This document shows, one piece after another, positions 16,078 to 23,561 of a DNA stretch of 64,000 nucleotides. Source of the stretch: Conexibacter woesei Iso977N (GTDB lineage: Bacteria; Actinomycetota; Thermoleophilia; Solirubrobacterales; Solirubrobacteraceae); assembly GCF_000424625.1 (NCBI RefSeq), contig NZ_AUKG01000001.1, forward strand, positions 1,426,001 to 1,490,000. Direction: 5' to 3'. Numbering within the stretch: position 1 is the stretch's first letter; each line of letters opens with the position of its first letter. Both the position numbers and the translations under genes were made by a program. Below the pieces are notes generated by a model that saw only the letters and a program-made list of their open reading frames with translations, ran no database searches and was not told the origin of the DNA.

Positions 16078-17457
16078 TTAGGGCTGCTCCAGGAGGGTGG
16101 TGAGGTCGACGCCCTCGGCCTGGGCGCGGAGGAACGAGTCGTTGCTGGTGTTCTCGAGCAGGCGGCGCACGAGGTAGGCCATCCCGGCGACGAGGTCGCC
16201 GATCGGGCAGTAGGTCCGGACGCGGCGGCCGGCGGCCAGCAGCGCGGCCTGCGTCTCGTCGCCGAGGCCACGCAGGACCTGGAGCTCGACGTCGGCGCCG
16301 GTCGCGTCGGCGTAGGCGAGCGCGTGGGCGATCGAGCGCAGGTTGTGCGAGGCGATCGCGGCGCGGACGCGGCCGCCACGCTGGGCGTCGATCAGCCGGC
16401 GCGTGAGCTGCTCGTAGTTGCGGTCGCAGGCGCGGCGGTCCTGGAAGACCGGCGGGGTCCAGCCGTGCTGGACGGCCTCGACGGTCTCGTGGTCCCAGTA
16501 GGCGCCCTTGACGAGCCGGATCGTGAACGGCTGCGCGCGCGGCGTCGCGTCGGCCCAGGCGAGCAGGCGGTCGAGATGCTGGGGCGACTCGGTGAGGTAG
16601 GCCTGCAGGACGATGCCGGCGCTCGGGCCTTCGGAGAACTCGGGCTCGCTCAGGACTTTCAGTGTGAGCTCCGTGACCGCCTCGCGCGTGTCGTAGGACT
16701 CCATGTCGACGTGCAGGTGCGCGCCGGTGTCGCGGGCGACGCGCAGCAGGTGGCGCAGGCGCGGCTCGGCGCCGGCGATCCCGCGCTCGGGCGCGGTGGC
16801 GCGCAGCAGCGGCGTGAGGGCGGAGACCTTGACGCTGAGGTTCACGCGCGGGATCGGGCCCGCGGCGTCGCGCTCGAGCAGCTCGCGGGCGGGCCACTTC
16901 GGCGCGGCCGCCGCGACGGCGCGCAGCGTGTCCTCGCAGCGCTGCGCGTAGGCGTCGGCCTCCTCCTCGGTGACCGTCGCCTCGCCGAGCAGGTCGATCG
17001 TGGTGGCGGCGCCGGACTTCCACAGGCGCTCGACCTCCGGGAGCGCGTCGTGCGCGTCGGCGCCGATGATGAAGCGCTGGGCCATCTGCTTGACGCCGAG
17101 CGCCGCGGCGGCGGCGACGGGGCGCCTGGTCAGGCCGCCGGTCGCGAGCGACGCGCCGCGGGCGGCGAGCGGCGAGCTGGCCGACGCCTCGCTCAGCAGC
17201 TCGCCGAGGTGGCGGGCGAGGTCGTCGGGCGAGTCGCACGCGGGGCGGACGTCGACGAAGCGGAAGACCGCGGCGCGCAGCTCGGGGTCGTCGACCATCG
17301 CGGCCATCACGCGGCGCTCGACGGCGGCGCGGGGCGTGCGGCGCGCGGTCGGCATCGCGGCGACCAGGGCACGGCCGATCTCCGCGACGCGCGGCTCGAT
17401 CGTGGCGGACGGCGCCGGGTCGCCGAGGGCCGTCTCCTCGTCGGCGTTCATGAGCAT
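16078..17457 (-). CDS. Proline dehydrogenase
   Basis: A 459-residue FAD enzyme of the PutA/PRODH family, turning proline into pyrroline-5-carboxylate. The beta-alpha barrel signatures are visible: RVNLSVKVSALTPLL, HLHVDMESYDTREA, GIVLQAYLTES, a RLVKGAYWDHE loop and the C-terminal CPIGDLVAGMAYLVRRLLEN with the substrate-contacting arginine pair. The N-terminal 100 residues form a helical extension. Two in-frame ATG codons (17457 and 17451) are possible starts. It is transcribed away from a PucR-type regulator, with an inverted repeat between. Confidence 0.9.
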   Translation of the reverse strand: MLMNADEETALGDPAPSATIEPRVAEIGRALVAAMPTARRTPRAAVERRVMAAMVDDPELRAAVFRFVDVRPACDSPDDLARHLGELLSEASASSPLAARGASLATGGLTRRPVAAAAALGVKQMAQRFIIGADAHDALPEVERLWKSGAATTIDLLGEATVTEEEADAYAQRCEDTLRAVAAAAPKWPARELLERDAAGPIPRVNLSVKVSALTPLLRATAPERGIAGAEPRLRHLLRVARDTGAHLHVDMESYDTREAVTELTLKVLSEPEFSEGPSAGIVLQAYLTESPQHLDRLLAWADATPRAQPFTIRLVKGAYWDHETVEAVQHGWTPPVFQDRRACDRNYEQLTRRLIDAQRGGRVRAAIASHNLRSIAHALAYADATGADVELQVLRGLGDETQAALLAAGRRVRTYCPIGDLVAGMAYLVRRLLENTSNDSFLRAQAEGVDLTTLLEQP

Positions 17458-17523
17458 GGTTGAAGGTTCCCCGCGGGGGCGCGGCACAGCAGCGCTCGGG
17501 CGTCTCGGATCCGGGGTCGGACG

Positions 17524-17539
17524 TGCGACATCTGTCGCA
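17524..17539. promoter_or_regulatory. Inverted repeat in the proline dehydrogenase/regulator divergent region
   Basis: TGCGACA-TC-TGTCGCA, two perfect 7-base arms with a 2-base centre, lies between the proline dehydrogenase start (17457) and the PucR-type gene. It is the obvious candidate for a dimeric regulator site, and the neighbouring PucR-like protein is the natural suspect. A -10-like TATGGT follows at 17545-17550. Confidence 0.5.
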
Positions 17540-17545
17540 GGCCGT

Positions 17546-18721
17546 ATGGTCCGTCTCGTCGTGGCCGCTTCCGTGCAGGACCTCGTGGACGATCTCGCCG
17601 ACGCGCTGCGGCGCCCGGTCGCGCTGGAGGACCGGCGCTGGCGGCTGCTGGCCTACAGCGCGCACACCGAGCTCGAGGACCGCGTGCGCCAGGCGTCGAT
17701 CCTGGCGCGGGCCGCGCCGCCGCGGGTCGCCGCGTGGCTGGACACGCTGGGGCTGGAGGCGGCCGGCGAGGTCGTCGACACGCCGCCCAACGCGGCGATC
17801 GAGATGGGCCCGCGGACCGCGGCGCCGGTCCGGCACGAGGGCGCGCTGCTGGGCGTGGTGTGGGTGATCCCGGGGCCGGTGGCGCTCGACGCGCGCGAGC
17901 GCTCGCTGCTGCGCGACACGGCGCGGGCGGCCGCCGACGTGCTGTGGGCCGAGCGCGCGGGCGGCGGCGAGGCGCACGCGCGGATCGCCGCGCTGCTGGG
18001 CGAGCTGCTCGACGACCCGGACCCGGGCGTGCGGACGCGGGCGGCGAGCGAGCTGGCGGCGCGGCAGGGGTGGTCGCGCAGCGGGGCGTTCGCGCTGGCG
18101 GTGATGGACGTGGCCGACGACGACGCGGCGTCGGAGATCCTGGAGCGCGCGCGGCGGCGCTGGCACGCCGACGACCTGGTGTGGCGCGTGCGCGGCGCGG
18201 CCGGGACGGTGGTCGCGCACCTCGGCGCGCGCGGCCCGGACGCGCTGGCGGGCGCGCTGGTGGACGCGGGCGCCGCGCACGCGGCGGCGTCGGCGGTCCT
18301 GCCGGACCTCGCGGCGGCGCGCGAGGGCGTCGGCGGGGCGGCCGCGGCGCTGGTCGCGCTGCAGCACGTCCCGGCGCTGGGGCGGTCCGGGAGCGTGGAC
18401 GGGCTCGGCGCGTGGCCGCGGGTCGCGGCGCTGTGGGACGCGGCCGGGCGGCCGGCGGCGCCCGCGCCGCTGCCCGCGCTGCTGGGTGCTCCGCGGGGGT
18501 CCGGCGTCGAGCTGGTCCGCGCGCTGGAGGCCGTACTGGATTGTGGTGGAGATGTTGCGGAGGCGGCGCGGGTCCTTCACGTCCATCGCGCGACCCTCTA
18601 TCGTCGCCTCGCGCGGGTGCAGGAGCTCACCGGCCTGGACCTGGCACGCGGCGACGATCGCCTGCATGCCCATCTGGCAGTGCGGATGTGGCGGCTCGCC
18701 GGGTCGCCCGACCTAGGATGA
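17546..18721 (+). CDS. PucR/CdaR-type transcriptional regulator
   Basis: A 391-residue protein. The start of the protein reads VQDLVDDLADALRRPVALED, followed by a GAF-like sensing part (RRWRLLAYSAHTEL, GALLGVVWVI). The C-terminal PucR-type helix-turn-helix reads GDVAEAARVLHVHRATLYRR followed by LARVQELTGLDL. Divergent position next to proline dehydrogenase suggests proline-responsive control; this is inference, though regulators of this type are known for proline operons in actinobacteria. A GTG at 17561, 10 bases after TATGGT, is a serious alternative start that would give a leaderless message. The stop overlaps the signal peptidase start in ATGA. Confidence 0.8.
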   Translation: MVRLVVAASVQDLVDDLADALRRPVALEDRRWRLLAYSAHTELEDRVRQASILARAAPPRVAAWLDTLGLEAAGEVVDTPPNAAIEMGPRTAAPVRHEGALLGVVWVIPGPVALDARERSLLRDTARAAADVLWAERAGGGEAHARIAALLGELLDDPDPGVRTRAASELAARQGWSRSGAFALAVMDVADDDAASEILERARRRWHADDLVWRVRGAAGTVVAHLGARGPDALAGALVDAGAAHAAASAVLPDLAAAREGVGGAAAALVALQHVPALGRSGSVDGLGAWPRVAALWDAAGRPAAPAPLPALLGAPRGSGVELVRALEAVLDCGGDVAEAARVLHVHRATLYRRLARVQELTGLDLARGDDRLHAHLAVRMWRLAGSPDLG

Positions 18722-19368
18722 TCCCCAACACACCCATGCTCCAGCGCGCCCGTCACAACACCGTCGTCGAGACCATCTTCCTGTTGGTCGTCGCCGTCGC
18801 GCTCGCCGTCCTGCTCCAGGCGTTCGCGGTCAAGCCCTACAAGATCCCGTCCGGCTCGATGGAGCCGACGCTGCACGTCGGCGACCGCGTGCTCGTCAAC
18901 CGGTTCGCCAAGCGGATCCTCGGCAACGAGCCGAAGGTCGGCGACATCACGGTCTTCCATCCGCCGGTCGGCGCCGACGACCAGGGCGGCGGCTCGCAGT
19001 GCGGCGACCCGAACGCGGGCGAGGGGAAGCAGACGCCGTGCGACAGGGCGACGCCGAGGCAGTCCAAGCAGTCGTTCATCAAGCGCGTGGTCGGGGTCGG
19101 CGGCGACACGATCGCGATCCAGGGCGGCAGGGTCATCCGCAACGGCAGGATGACCAGGGAGTCGTTCGCGGCGCCGTGCATCTCCGGCAGCGACATCTGC
19201 GACTTCCCGAAGACCATCAGGGTGCCCAAGGGCTACGTGTACATGATGGGCGACAACCGCGGGAACTCCGACGACTCGCGCTTCTGGGGCCCGATCCCGA
19301 CGTCGTGGGTGATCGGCAAGGCGTTCGCGACCTACTGGCCGCCGTCGCGCATCGGCGGCGCGGGCTAG
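18718..19368 (+). CDS. lepB: Signal peptidase I
   Basis: A 216-residue membrane-anchored serine protease that removes signal peptides from exported proteins. One N-terminal helix (IFLLVVAVALAVLLQAF) is followed by the catalytic domain: the nucleophile is Ser47 in PSGSMEPTL, the general base is Lys122 in FIKRVVGVGGD, and box E reads GDNRGNSDDSR. Between them is a Gly/Asp/Cys loop with two cysteines that could pair. ATG at 18718 overlaps the regulator's stop; an ATG at 18736 is possible. It is convergent with, and shares a CTAG stop overlap with, the secreted-protein cluster it may serve. Confidence 0.93.
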   Translation: MIPNTPMLQRARHNTVVETIFLLVVAVALAVLLQAFAVKPYKIPSGSMEPTLHVGDRVLVNRFAKRILGNEPKVGDITVFHPPVGADDQGGGSQCGDPNAGEGKQTPCDRATPRQSKQSFIKRVVGVGGDTIAIQGGRVIRNGRMTRESFAAPCISGSDICDFPKTIRVPKGYVYMMGDNRGNSDDSRFWGPIPTSWVIGKAFATYWPPSRIGGAG

Positions 19369-20450
19369 CGCCTGACCGAGCCCTTCGTGAGCAGCCTGCC
19401 GTAGCGGTGGGCGGCGCGGGGGCCGTAGCCGGGCCAGATGTAATAGCGGTAGGTGCCGACCTTCAAGGTGTAGGTCTTGCCGCGGTAGCGCCAGCTGCGG
19501 TGCAGGGTGTAGTGGTTCTTCGTGGGCCAGGAGGAGAGGACCTTGTGGCCGGCGCGGAAGAGCTGCACGTTGTAGTACTTGGCGCCGCGCCGGGCCCTCC
19601 AGCGCAGGGTGGGGAGCTTGGTGGTCCTGGCCTTGGGCTTCGGCCTCGGCGTGCTCTCGGCGGCGACCGCCGGCGGCGTGGTCGCTGAGGTGGTCGCGGT
19701 CGTCGCGTTGCCGGCGGCGTCGCGGAGGGTGACCGTGTAGGTGTAGGTCGTGCTCGGCGCGAGCGGGCCGTCCGTGAGGTTGCCGGCGGGCGTCGTGTTC
19801 GGGAGCGTCACGCCCCCGGGGTCGCGGGTGACGGCGGCGGTGCGGGCGTCGGGGGAGGTCGCCCAGGTGACCGACATGGTGGTGTTGGCGGCCGGCGTCG
19901 CGGTGAGGGCGGTCAGCGGCGGCGCGGTGGCGTCGTAGGCGAAGCCGAACGCCAGCGGCGCCGAGACGTTGCCGGCCCTGTCGGTGCAGGTGCCGGTGGG
20001 GGCGGCGGTCGTCGTGTCGGGGCCGTTGTAGGTGGTGTTGGTGCAGGACGCGATCCCGGAGGTCGTGTCGGTCCCCGACCACGTCAGCGCGACCGGCGCG
20101 GTGTAGAACGGCGGCGCGTCGGGCGGGCGCGCGGGTGCGGCGGTGAGGCCCGCCGGTGGGGTCTGGTCGATCCTGATGGACTTGGTCGTCGCGCTGGCGT
20201 TGCCGTCGGCGTTGTGCGCGGAGCAGCTGCGCTGGATGCCGGTCGTGTCGTCGCGCAGCGTCTCGATCGGGACGCAGGCGTCGAGGTCGGTCGCGCCGGT
20301 GATCGTCCACGTGAGCGTGACCGGGCCGGTGAACCAGCCGCCGGTCCCGGCCGGGCCGGAGAGCGTGTAGTCGAACGTCGGGACCGACGCCGCGGCGGGC
20401 GTGGCCGCCGTGGCGAGCAGCGCGGCGGCGAGGAGGAGCGACCTGCTCAT
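19365..20450 (-). CDS. Secreted protein with Ig-like/fibronectin III-like domains
   Basis: A 361-residue exported protein: signal peptide MSRSLLLAAALLATAATPAA ending in ASV, two immunoglobulin-like parts typical of bacterial surface proteins (GPVTLTWTITGATDLDACV and APVALTWSGTDTTSGIASC with YNGPDTTTAAPTGTCTDRAG), a fibronectin III-like part (LTATPAANTTMSVTWATSP to TYTYTVTLRDAAGNATTAT), a basic Pro/Lys/Arg linker, and a Tyr/Arg-rich C-terminal domain (AKYYNVQLFRAGHKVLSSWP and TYRYYIWPGYG). It starts in an ATGA overlap with the gene before it, so the two are coupled. A structural or adhesive cell-surface role is likely. Confidence 0.78.
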   Translation of the reverse strand: MSRSLLLAAALLATAATPAAASVPTFDYTLSGPAGTGGWFTGPVTLTWTITGATDLDACVPIETLRDDTTGIQRSCSAHNADGNASATTKSIRIDQTPPAGLTAAPARPPDAPPFYTAPVALTWSGTDTTSGIASCTNTTYNGPDTTTAAPTGTCTDRAGNVSAPLAFGFAYDATAPPLTALTATPAANTTMSVTWATSPDARTAAVTRDPGGVTLPNTTPAGNLTDGPLAPSTTYTYTVTLRDAAGNATTATTSATTPPAVAAESTPRPKPKARTTKLPTLRWRARRGAKYYNVQLFRAGHKVLSSWPTKNHYTLHRSWRYRGKTYTLKVGTYRYYIWPGYGPRAAHRYGRLLTKGSVRR

Positions 20451-20929
20451 GCTGCCCTCCGGGTGACGAGCGCGCCGGCCGCGGCGAGCGCGAGCAGCGC
20501 GGCGCCCGCGATCGCCTCCAGGAGCGCGGGGTCGTCCGCAGGTCGCGCGCTGAGCGTCGGCGCGGTCAGCGCCGCGACGCTCCGCCGCAGCGAGGCCATC
20601 GGCGTGGAGAGCGAGACCGCGACGCGGCGCGGCACGGAGCGATGCGCCGGCACGTGGTGAGGGGCCGCGCGACGGCGAGCGGCGGCGTGGTGGGTCGGCG
20701 CGGCGGTGGTCGTCGCGGCGGGCGCAGGCACGGCGGCGGCGGTGCTCCTCGTCGCGGCCGGCTTCGGCACGACGACCGCGGTGGGCTGGCGCGCCGTCGG
20801 CGTCCGCGCCGGTGCCGCGTCCGGGCGCAACGCCGGCGCGGGGTCCGGCGAAGGCGTCTGGGCGATGGCCGTCGAGGACAGCATGACGACCAGAATGCAG
20901 AGCAATGCAGAACACCCAGCGAACCGCAC
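20447..20929 (-). CDS. Secreted Pro/Ala-rich protein with C-terminal membrane helix
   Basis: A 160-residue protein starting at GTG 20929: MRFAGCSALLCILVVMLSST is a signal peptide cleaved near AIAQ. The mature part is Pro/Ala/Thr-rich, then His/Arg-rich (THHAAARRRAAPHHVPAHR), and ends in a hydrophobic helix (LLEAIAGAALLALAAAGALV) followed by TRRAA, so it is probably anchored by its tail. The frame is open to 21004, but a -10-like TACCGT (reverse strand, 20936-20941) ends exactly 6 bases before the GTG, the same arrangement as at the sigma factor gene. The layout repeats that of the protein at 22440-23417. Confidence 0.68.
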   Translation of the reverse strand: MRFAGCSALLCILVVMLSSTAIAQTPSPDPAPALRPDAAPARTPTARQPTAVVVPKPAATRSTAAAVPAPAATTTAAPTHHAAARRRAAPHHVPAHRSVPRRVAVSLSTPMASLRRSVAALTAPTLSARPADDPALLEAIAGAALLALAAAGALVTRRAA

Positions 20930-21062
20930 GGAGTGACGGTACGCCGCGTTCGCGATGCACGTCAACGCCGCGAACGGCCAGGTTCGGCGGCCAAAGCTCC
21001 GCAACTCGACGGCGTGGGTCGCCGGCTGCGGCGGCAGCCGGCGGCCCTGCGCCGAAGCATCG

Positions 21063-22379
21063 CTAGATCTTGAGCACGAACGGCCAGCCCGAGAAGGCCT
21101 GCGAGGCGTTCTGGGTCGTGGCGTTGGTGTTCCCGGCGCTCGACTCCGCGCCGTTGTTGTTGCTCTGCGAGACCGGGCCGCTGCTCGCGCCCGGGCTCAG
21201 GATCGGCAGCGCCAGCGCGAGGTTCGCCGCGCAGGCCTGCAGCGCCTCGGCGGCCGAGTTGGCCGACTGGGCGTTGTACGCGGCCTGCCCGAGCGCCTGC
21301 ACCGCACCGCCCCAGCCGCCGGCGGACTGCGCGGCGTTCTGGGTCGTGGCGTTCTCGTTGCCGGCGCTGGACTGCGCGCCGTTGTTGTTGCTCTGCGACA
21401 CGGGGCCGGTCGAGGCGCCGGGCGACAGGATCGCAACGGAGATCGCGTTGTTGGTGGGGTTGGTCTGGTCAGCCGCGGCAGCCGAGTTGGCCTGCTGCGC
21501 GCTGCTCGACTCCTGGCCGATGCCCTGCACGGTCGGCGTGCTCGGGTACCCGCCACCGCCACCGCAGGACCCGCACTCGGTGCGGGACTCCGGCGCGGCC
21601 TGGATGGCCTCAGGTGCGCCACCGGCGCCCTGCGACGCGTTCTGCGTCGTCGCGTTCTCGTTGCCGGCGCTGGACTCCGCGCCGTTGTTGTTGCTCTGCG
21701 ACACGGGGCCGGTGGAGGCGCCGGGCGACAGGATCGCAACGGAGATCGCGTTGTTGGTGGGGTTGCTCTGGTGCGCGCTCGCGGCCGAGTTGGCCTGCTG
21801 GGCGCTGGTCGCGTCCTGGCCCGCCGCCTGCACCGAACCGCCGCCGCCACCGCCGCCCGCGCCCTGGGACGCGTTCTGCGTGGTGGCGTTGCTGTTGCCG
21901 GCGCTCGACCCCGCGCCGTTGTTGTTGCTCTGCGAGACCGGGCCGCTCGAGGCGCCCGGGCTCAGGATCGCGACGTGGACCGCGTTGTTGGAGGCGTTGC
22001 TCTGGTCCGCCCTCGCGGCCGAGTTCGCCGCCTGCGCGTTGGCCGCCGCCTGCGCGGCCTGCTGGAGCGCGGCGCCCGCCACGCTCTGCGCGGCGTTCTG
22101 CGTCGTCGCGTTCTGGTTGCCGGCGCTGGACTGCGCGCCGTTGTTGTTGCTCTGAGAGACGGGCCCGCTCGACGCGCCCGGGCTCAGGATGGCCACGGAG
22201 ATCGCGTTGTTGGAGGGGTTGCTCTGGTTGGCGGTCGCCGCCGAGTTGGCGGACTGCGTGTTCGTGGCCTGCTGACCGGCGCCCTGCACGGGCACGCCGT
22301 CGGCCATCGCGGTGCCGGCCGCGCACGCGGGCAGCACGGCTGCCGCGCACGCCGACCACACCATCATGGTCTTGCGCAT
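21063..22379 (-). CDS. Secreted Asn/Gln/Ser-rich five-repeat protein
   Basis: A 438-residue exported protein with a signal peptide (MRKTMMVWSACAAAVLPACA ending in AMADG). The mature part is five imperfect repeats of about 75-100 residues. Each has a QxANSAA segment, a NNAISVAI strand, the fixed core ILSPGASSGPVSQSNNNGA and a SSAGNxNATTQNAxQ tail. Asn, Gln, Ser, Ala and Gly dominate; there are only a few Cys, in the third linker (ECGSCGGGGG). Regular NNN/TTQN spacing is reminiscent of amyloid-forming or beta-solenoid surface proteins (curlin-like), but I know no named family for it. A good ribosome site (GAAGGAAC) precedes the ATG. Likely a fibre, sheath or coat component. Confidence 0.8.
   Translation of the reverse strand: MRKTMMVWSACAAAVLPACAAGTAMADGVPVQGAGQQATNTQSANSAATANQSNPSNNAISVAILSPGASSGPVSQSNNNGAQSSAGNQNATTQNAAQSVAGAALQQAAQAAANAQAANSAARADQSNASNNAVHVAILSPGASSGPVSQSNNNGAGSSAGNSNATTQNASQGAGGGGGGGSVQAAGQDATSAQQANSAASAHQSNPTNNAISVAILSPGASTGPVSQSNNNGAESSAGNENATTQNASQGAGGAPEAIQAAPESRTECGSCGGGGGYPSTPTVQGIGQESSSAQQANSAAAADQTNPTNNAISVAILSPGASTGPVSQSNNNGAQSSAGNENATTQNAAQSAGGWGGAVQALGQAAYNAQSANSAAEALQACAANLALALPILSPGASSGPVSQSNNNGAESSAGNTNATTQNASQAFSGWPFVLKI
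21106..22225 (-). repeat. Five imperfect coding repeats
   Basis: On the plus strand the repeat cores begin at about 21106, 21334, 21637, 21871 and 22093, that is 228, 303, 234 and 222 bases apart. The second and third cores are nearly identical over about 125 bases (I count about five differences), much closer than the others, which indicates recent duplication or gene conversion within the gene. Confidence 0.8.
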
Positions 22380-22439
22380 CGTGTTCGTTCCTTCGTTCGT
22401 GGTTGTTGTACGTGTTGCTTCTGGCGCACGACGAAGGAG

Positions 22440-23417
22440 CTAGCCGGGGCGTTCGAGGCGCCCTCCTGCGCGAAGGGGGAGACGGCGCCGCAGCAGCGCG
22501 ACCCGCTCGGGCGGTCCCGCCGAACCGGTGAGCAGGAGCGCGGCGACGAGCGCCAGGGCAAGGGCGGTCCCGCCGCCGCCCGGACCGCCGAGGCCCGCGG
22601 CCGCTGAGGCGGCGGGCGGCACGTCGGCCGGGAGGGACGGGGTGGAAGGCTGGGCCACGCCGACGACCGCCCGGTCGCGCTTGGCCGGCGCGGCGGGCGT
22701 GGCGTGGTGGTGGCGCGGCGCGGGTGTCGCGGCGAGCGTCGCCGCAGGCGCGGCGGTCGGGGCGAGCGGCGCGGCCGCGGCGGTGACCGCGGCGACGACG
22801 ACCGGCTGCGCGGCGTTGCGTGCGTGCCGCGTGCGGTGCGTCGTCGCCCGGTGGTGGGCGGCCCCGCCGCGCGCGCTCGACGGCGGCGCGGCGGCTGGCT
22901 GAGGAGCCGGCGCCGGGGTCGACGCTGCGGCAACCGGCGCGCTCTGATCGGGCGCGGCGGCGGGGCCGTTCTGGGCGCCGGACGACGGCGCGGCCGCGCT
23001 GTCGGTCGCCGCCGGGGTGGGCGGGATCGGAGCCGCGACCTGGGGCCTGGCCGGCGGCGCCGGAGCGGCGACCTGCGGCGCGGCCGGCGGCGTCGGCACG
23101 GTCGGCTGCGGCGGCGTGGGCGGCGTCGGAGGCGCGACCTGCGGAGGGGTCGGCGGCGTCGGGGCGGCGCTCGCCGCGGCGACCTGGATGTTGTTGACGA
23201 CCGCTCCCGGCGAGTTGATGACGACGGTCACGTTGACGTTCGTCGCGGCCGCCGCGGGCGGCGTGCCGCCGGCGGTGACGTCGTGGACCTGGTCGGCCGG
23301 GATGACGACGGTCGGCGTCTGCGTGTCGTCGGCCCGCACCGCGGGAACCATCGCGGCAAGGAGCGCCAGCGCGATCAGCAGGGCGCGGCGGGCGAGCGTG
23401 ACGAGGTCCGTCTCCAT
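22440..23417 (-). CDS. Secreted proline-rich protein with C-terminal membrane helix
   Basis: A 325-residue protein with signal peptide METDLVTLARRALLIALALL and a cleavage site near AVRADD. A short folded part contains ATNVNVTVVINSPGAVVNNI, whose SPGA core resembles the ILSPGASSG core of the neighbouring repeat protein. Then come PPTPPTPP-type proline repeats, a long Ala/Pro stretch, a His/Arg-rich segment (AHHRATTHRTRHARNA) and near the end a hydrophobic helix (TALALALVAALLLTGS) followed by Arg-rich residues. This is the architecture of a wall-spanning, tail-anchored surface protein. It is divergent from the sigma factor gene. Confidence 0.7.
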   Translation of the reverse strand: METDLVTLARRALLIALALLAAMVPAVRADDTQTPTVVIPADQVHDVTAGGTPPAAAATNVNVTVVINSPGAVVNNIQVAAASAAPTPPTPPQVAPPTPPTPPQPTVPTPPAAPQVAAPAPPARPQVAAPIPPTPAATDSAAAPSSGAQNGPAAAPDQSAPVAAASTPAPAPQPAAAPPSSARGGAAHHRATTHRTRHARNAAQPVVVAAVTAAAAPLAPTAAPAATLAATPAPRHHHATPAAPAKRDRAVVGVAQPSTPSLPADVPPAASAAAGLGGPGGGGTALALALVAALLLTGSAGPPERVALLRRRLPLRAGGRLERPG

Positions 23418-23561
23418 CGCGAGCGACCTGCCACCGGATGTCCGATCCGATCCATGCGCATGGCGATGCGCGGCGGTATCGCACATGCATGCGCGAAACA
23501 CCGCATTGCGGCCTGACCGAACGTCGTGCCGGGCCCTGTGAGCCGCCGGTACCGTCGTCGC
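23418..23561. promoter_or_regulatory. Divergent promoter region, sigma factor and surface protein
   Basis: 144 bases separate two divergent starts. For the sigma gene a -10-like TACCGT (23550-23555) ends 6 bases before the ATG. In the middle lies the perfect palindrome CCATGCGCATGG (23452-23463), followed by related ATGCAT/GCATGC elements near 23485, which could bind a regulator acting on both genes. Confidence 0.5.

Noticed and set aside
21150-22160. Runs of GTTGTTGTTG as microsatellites
   Set aside because: They are the antisense of the AACAACAAC codons for the NNN motif of the repeat protein, explained by the protein sequence.
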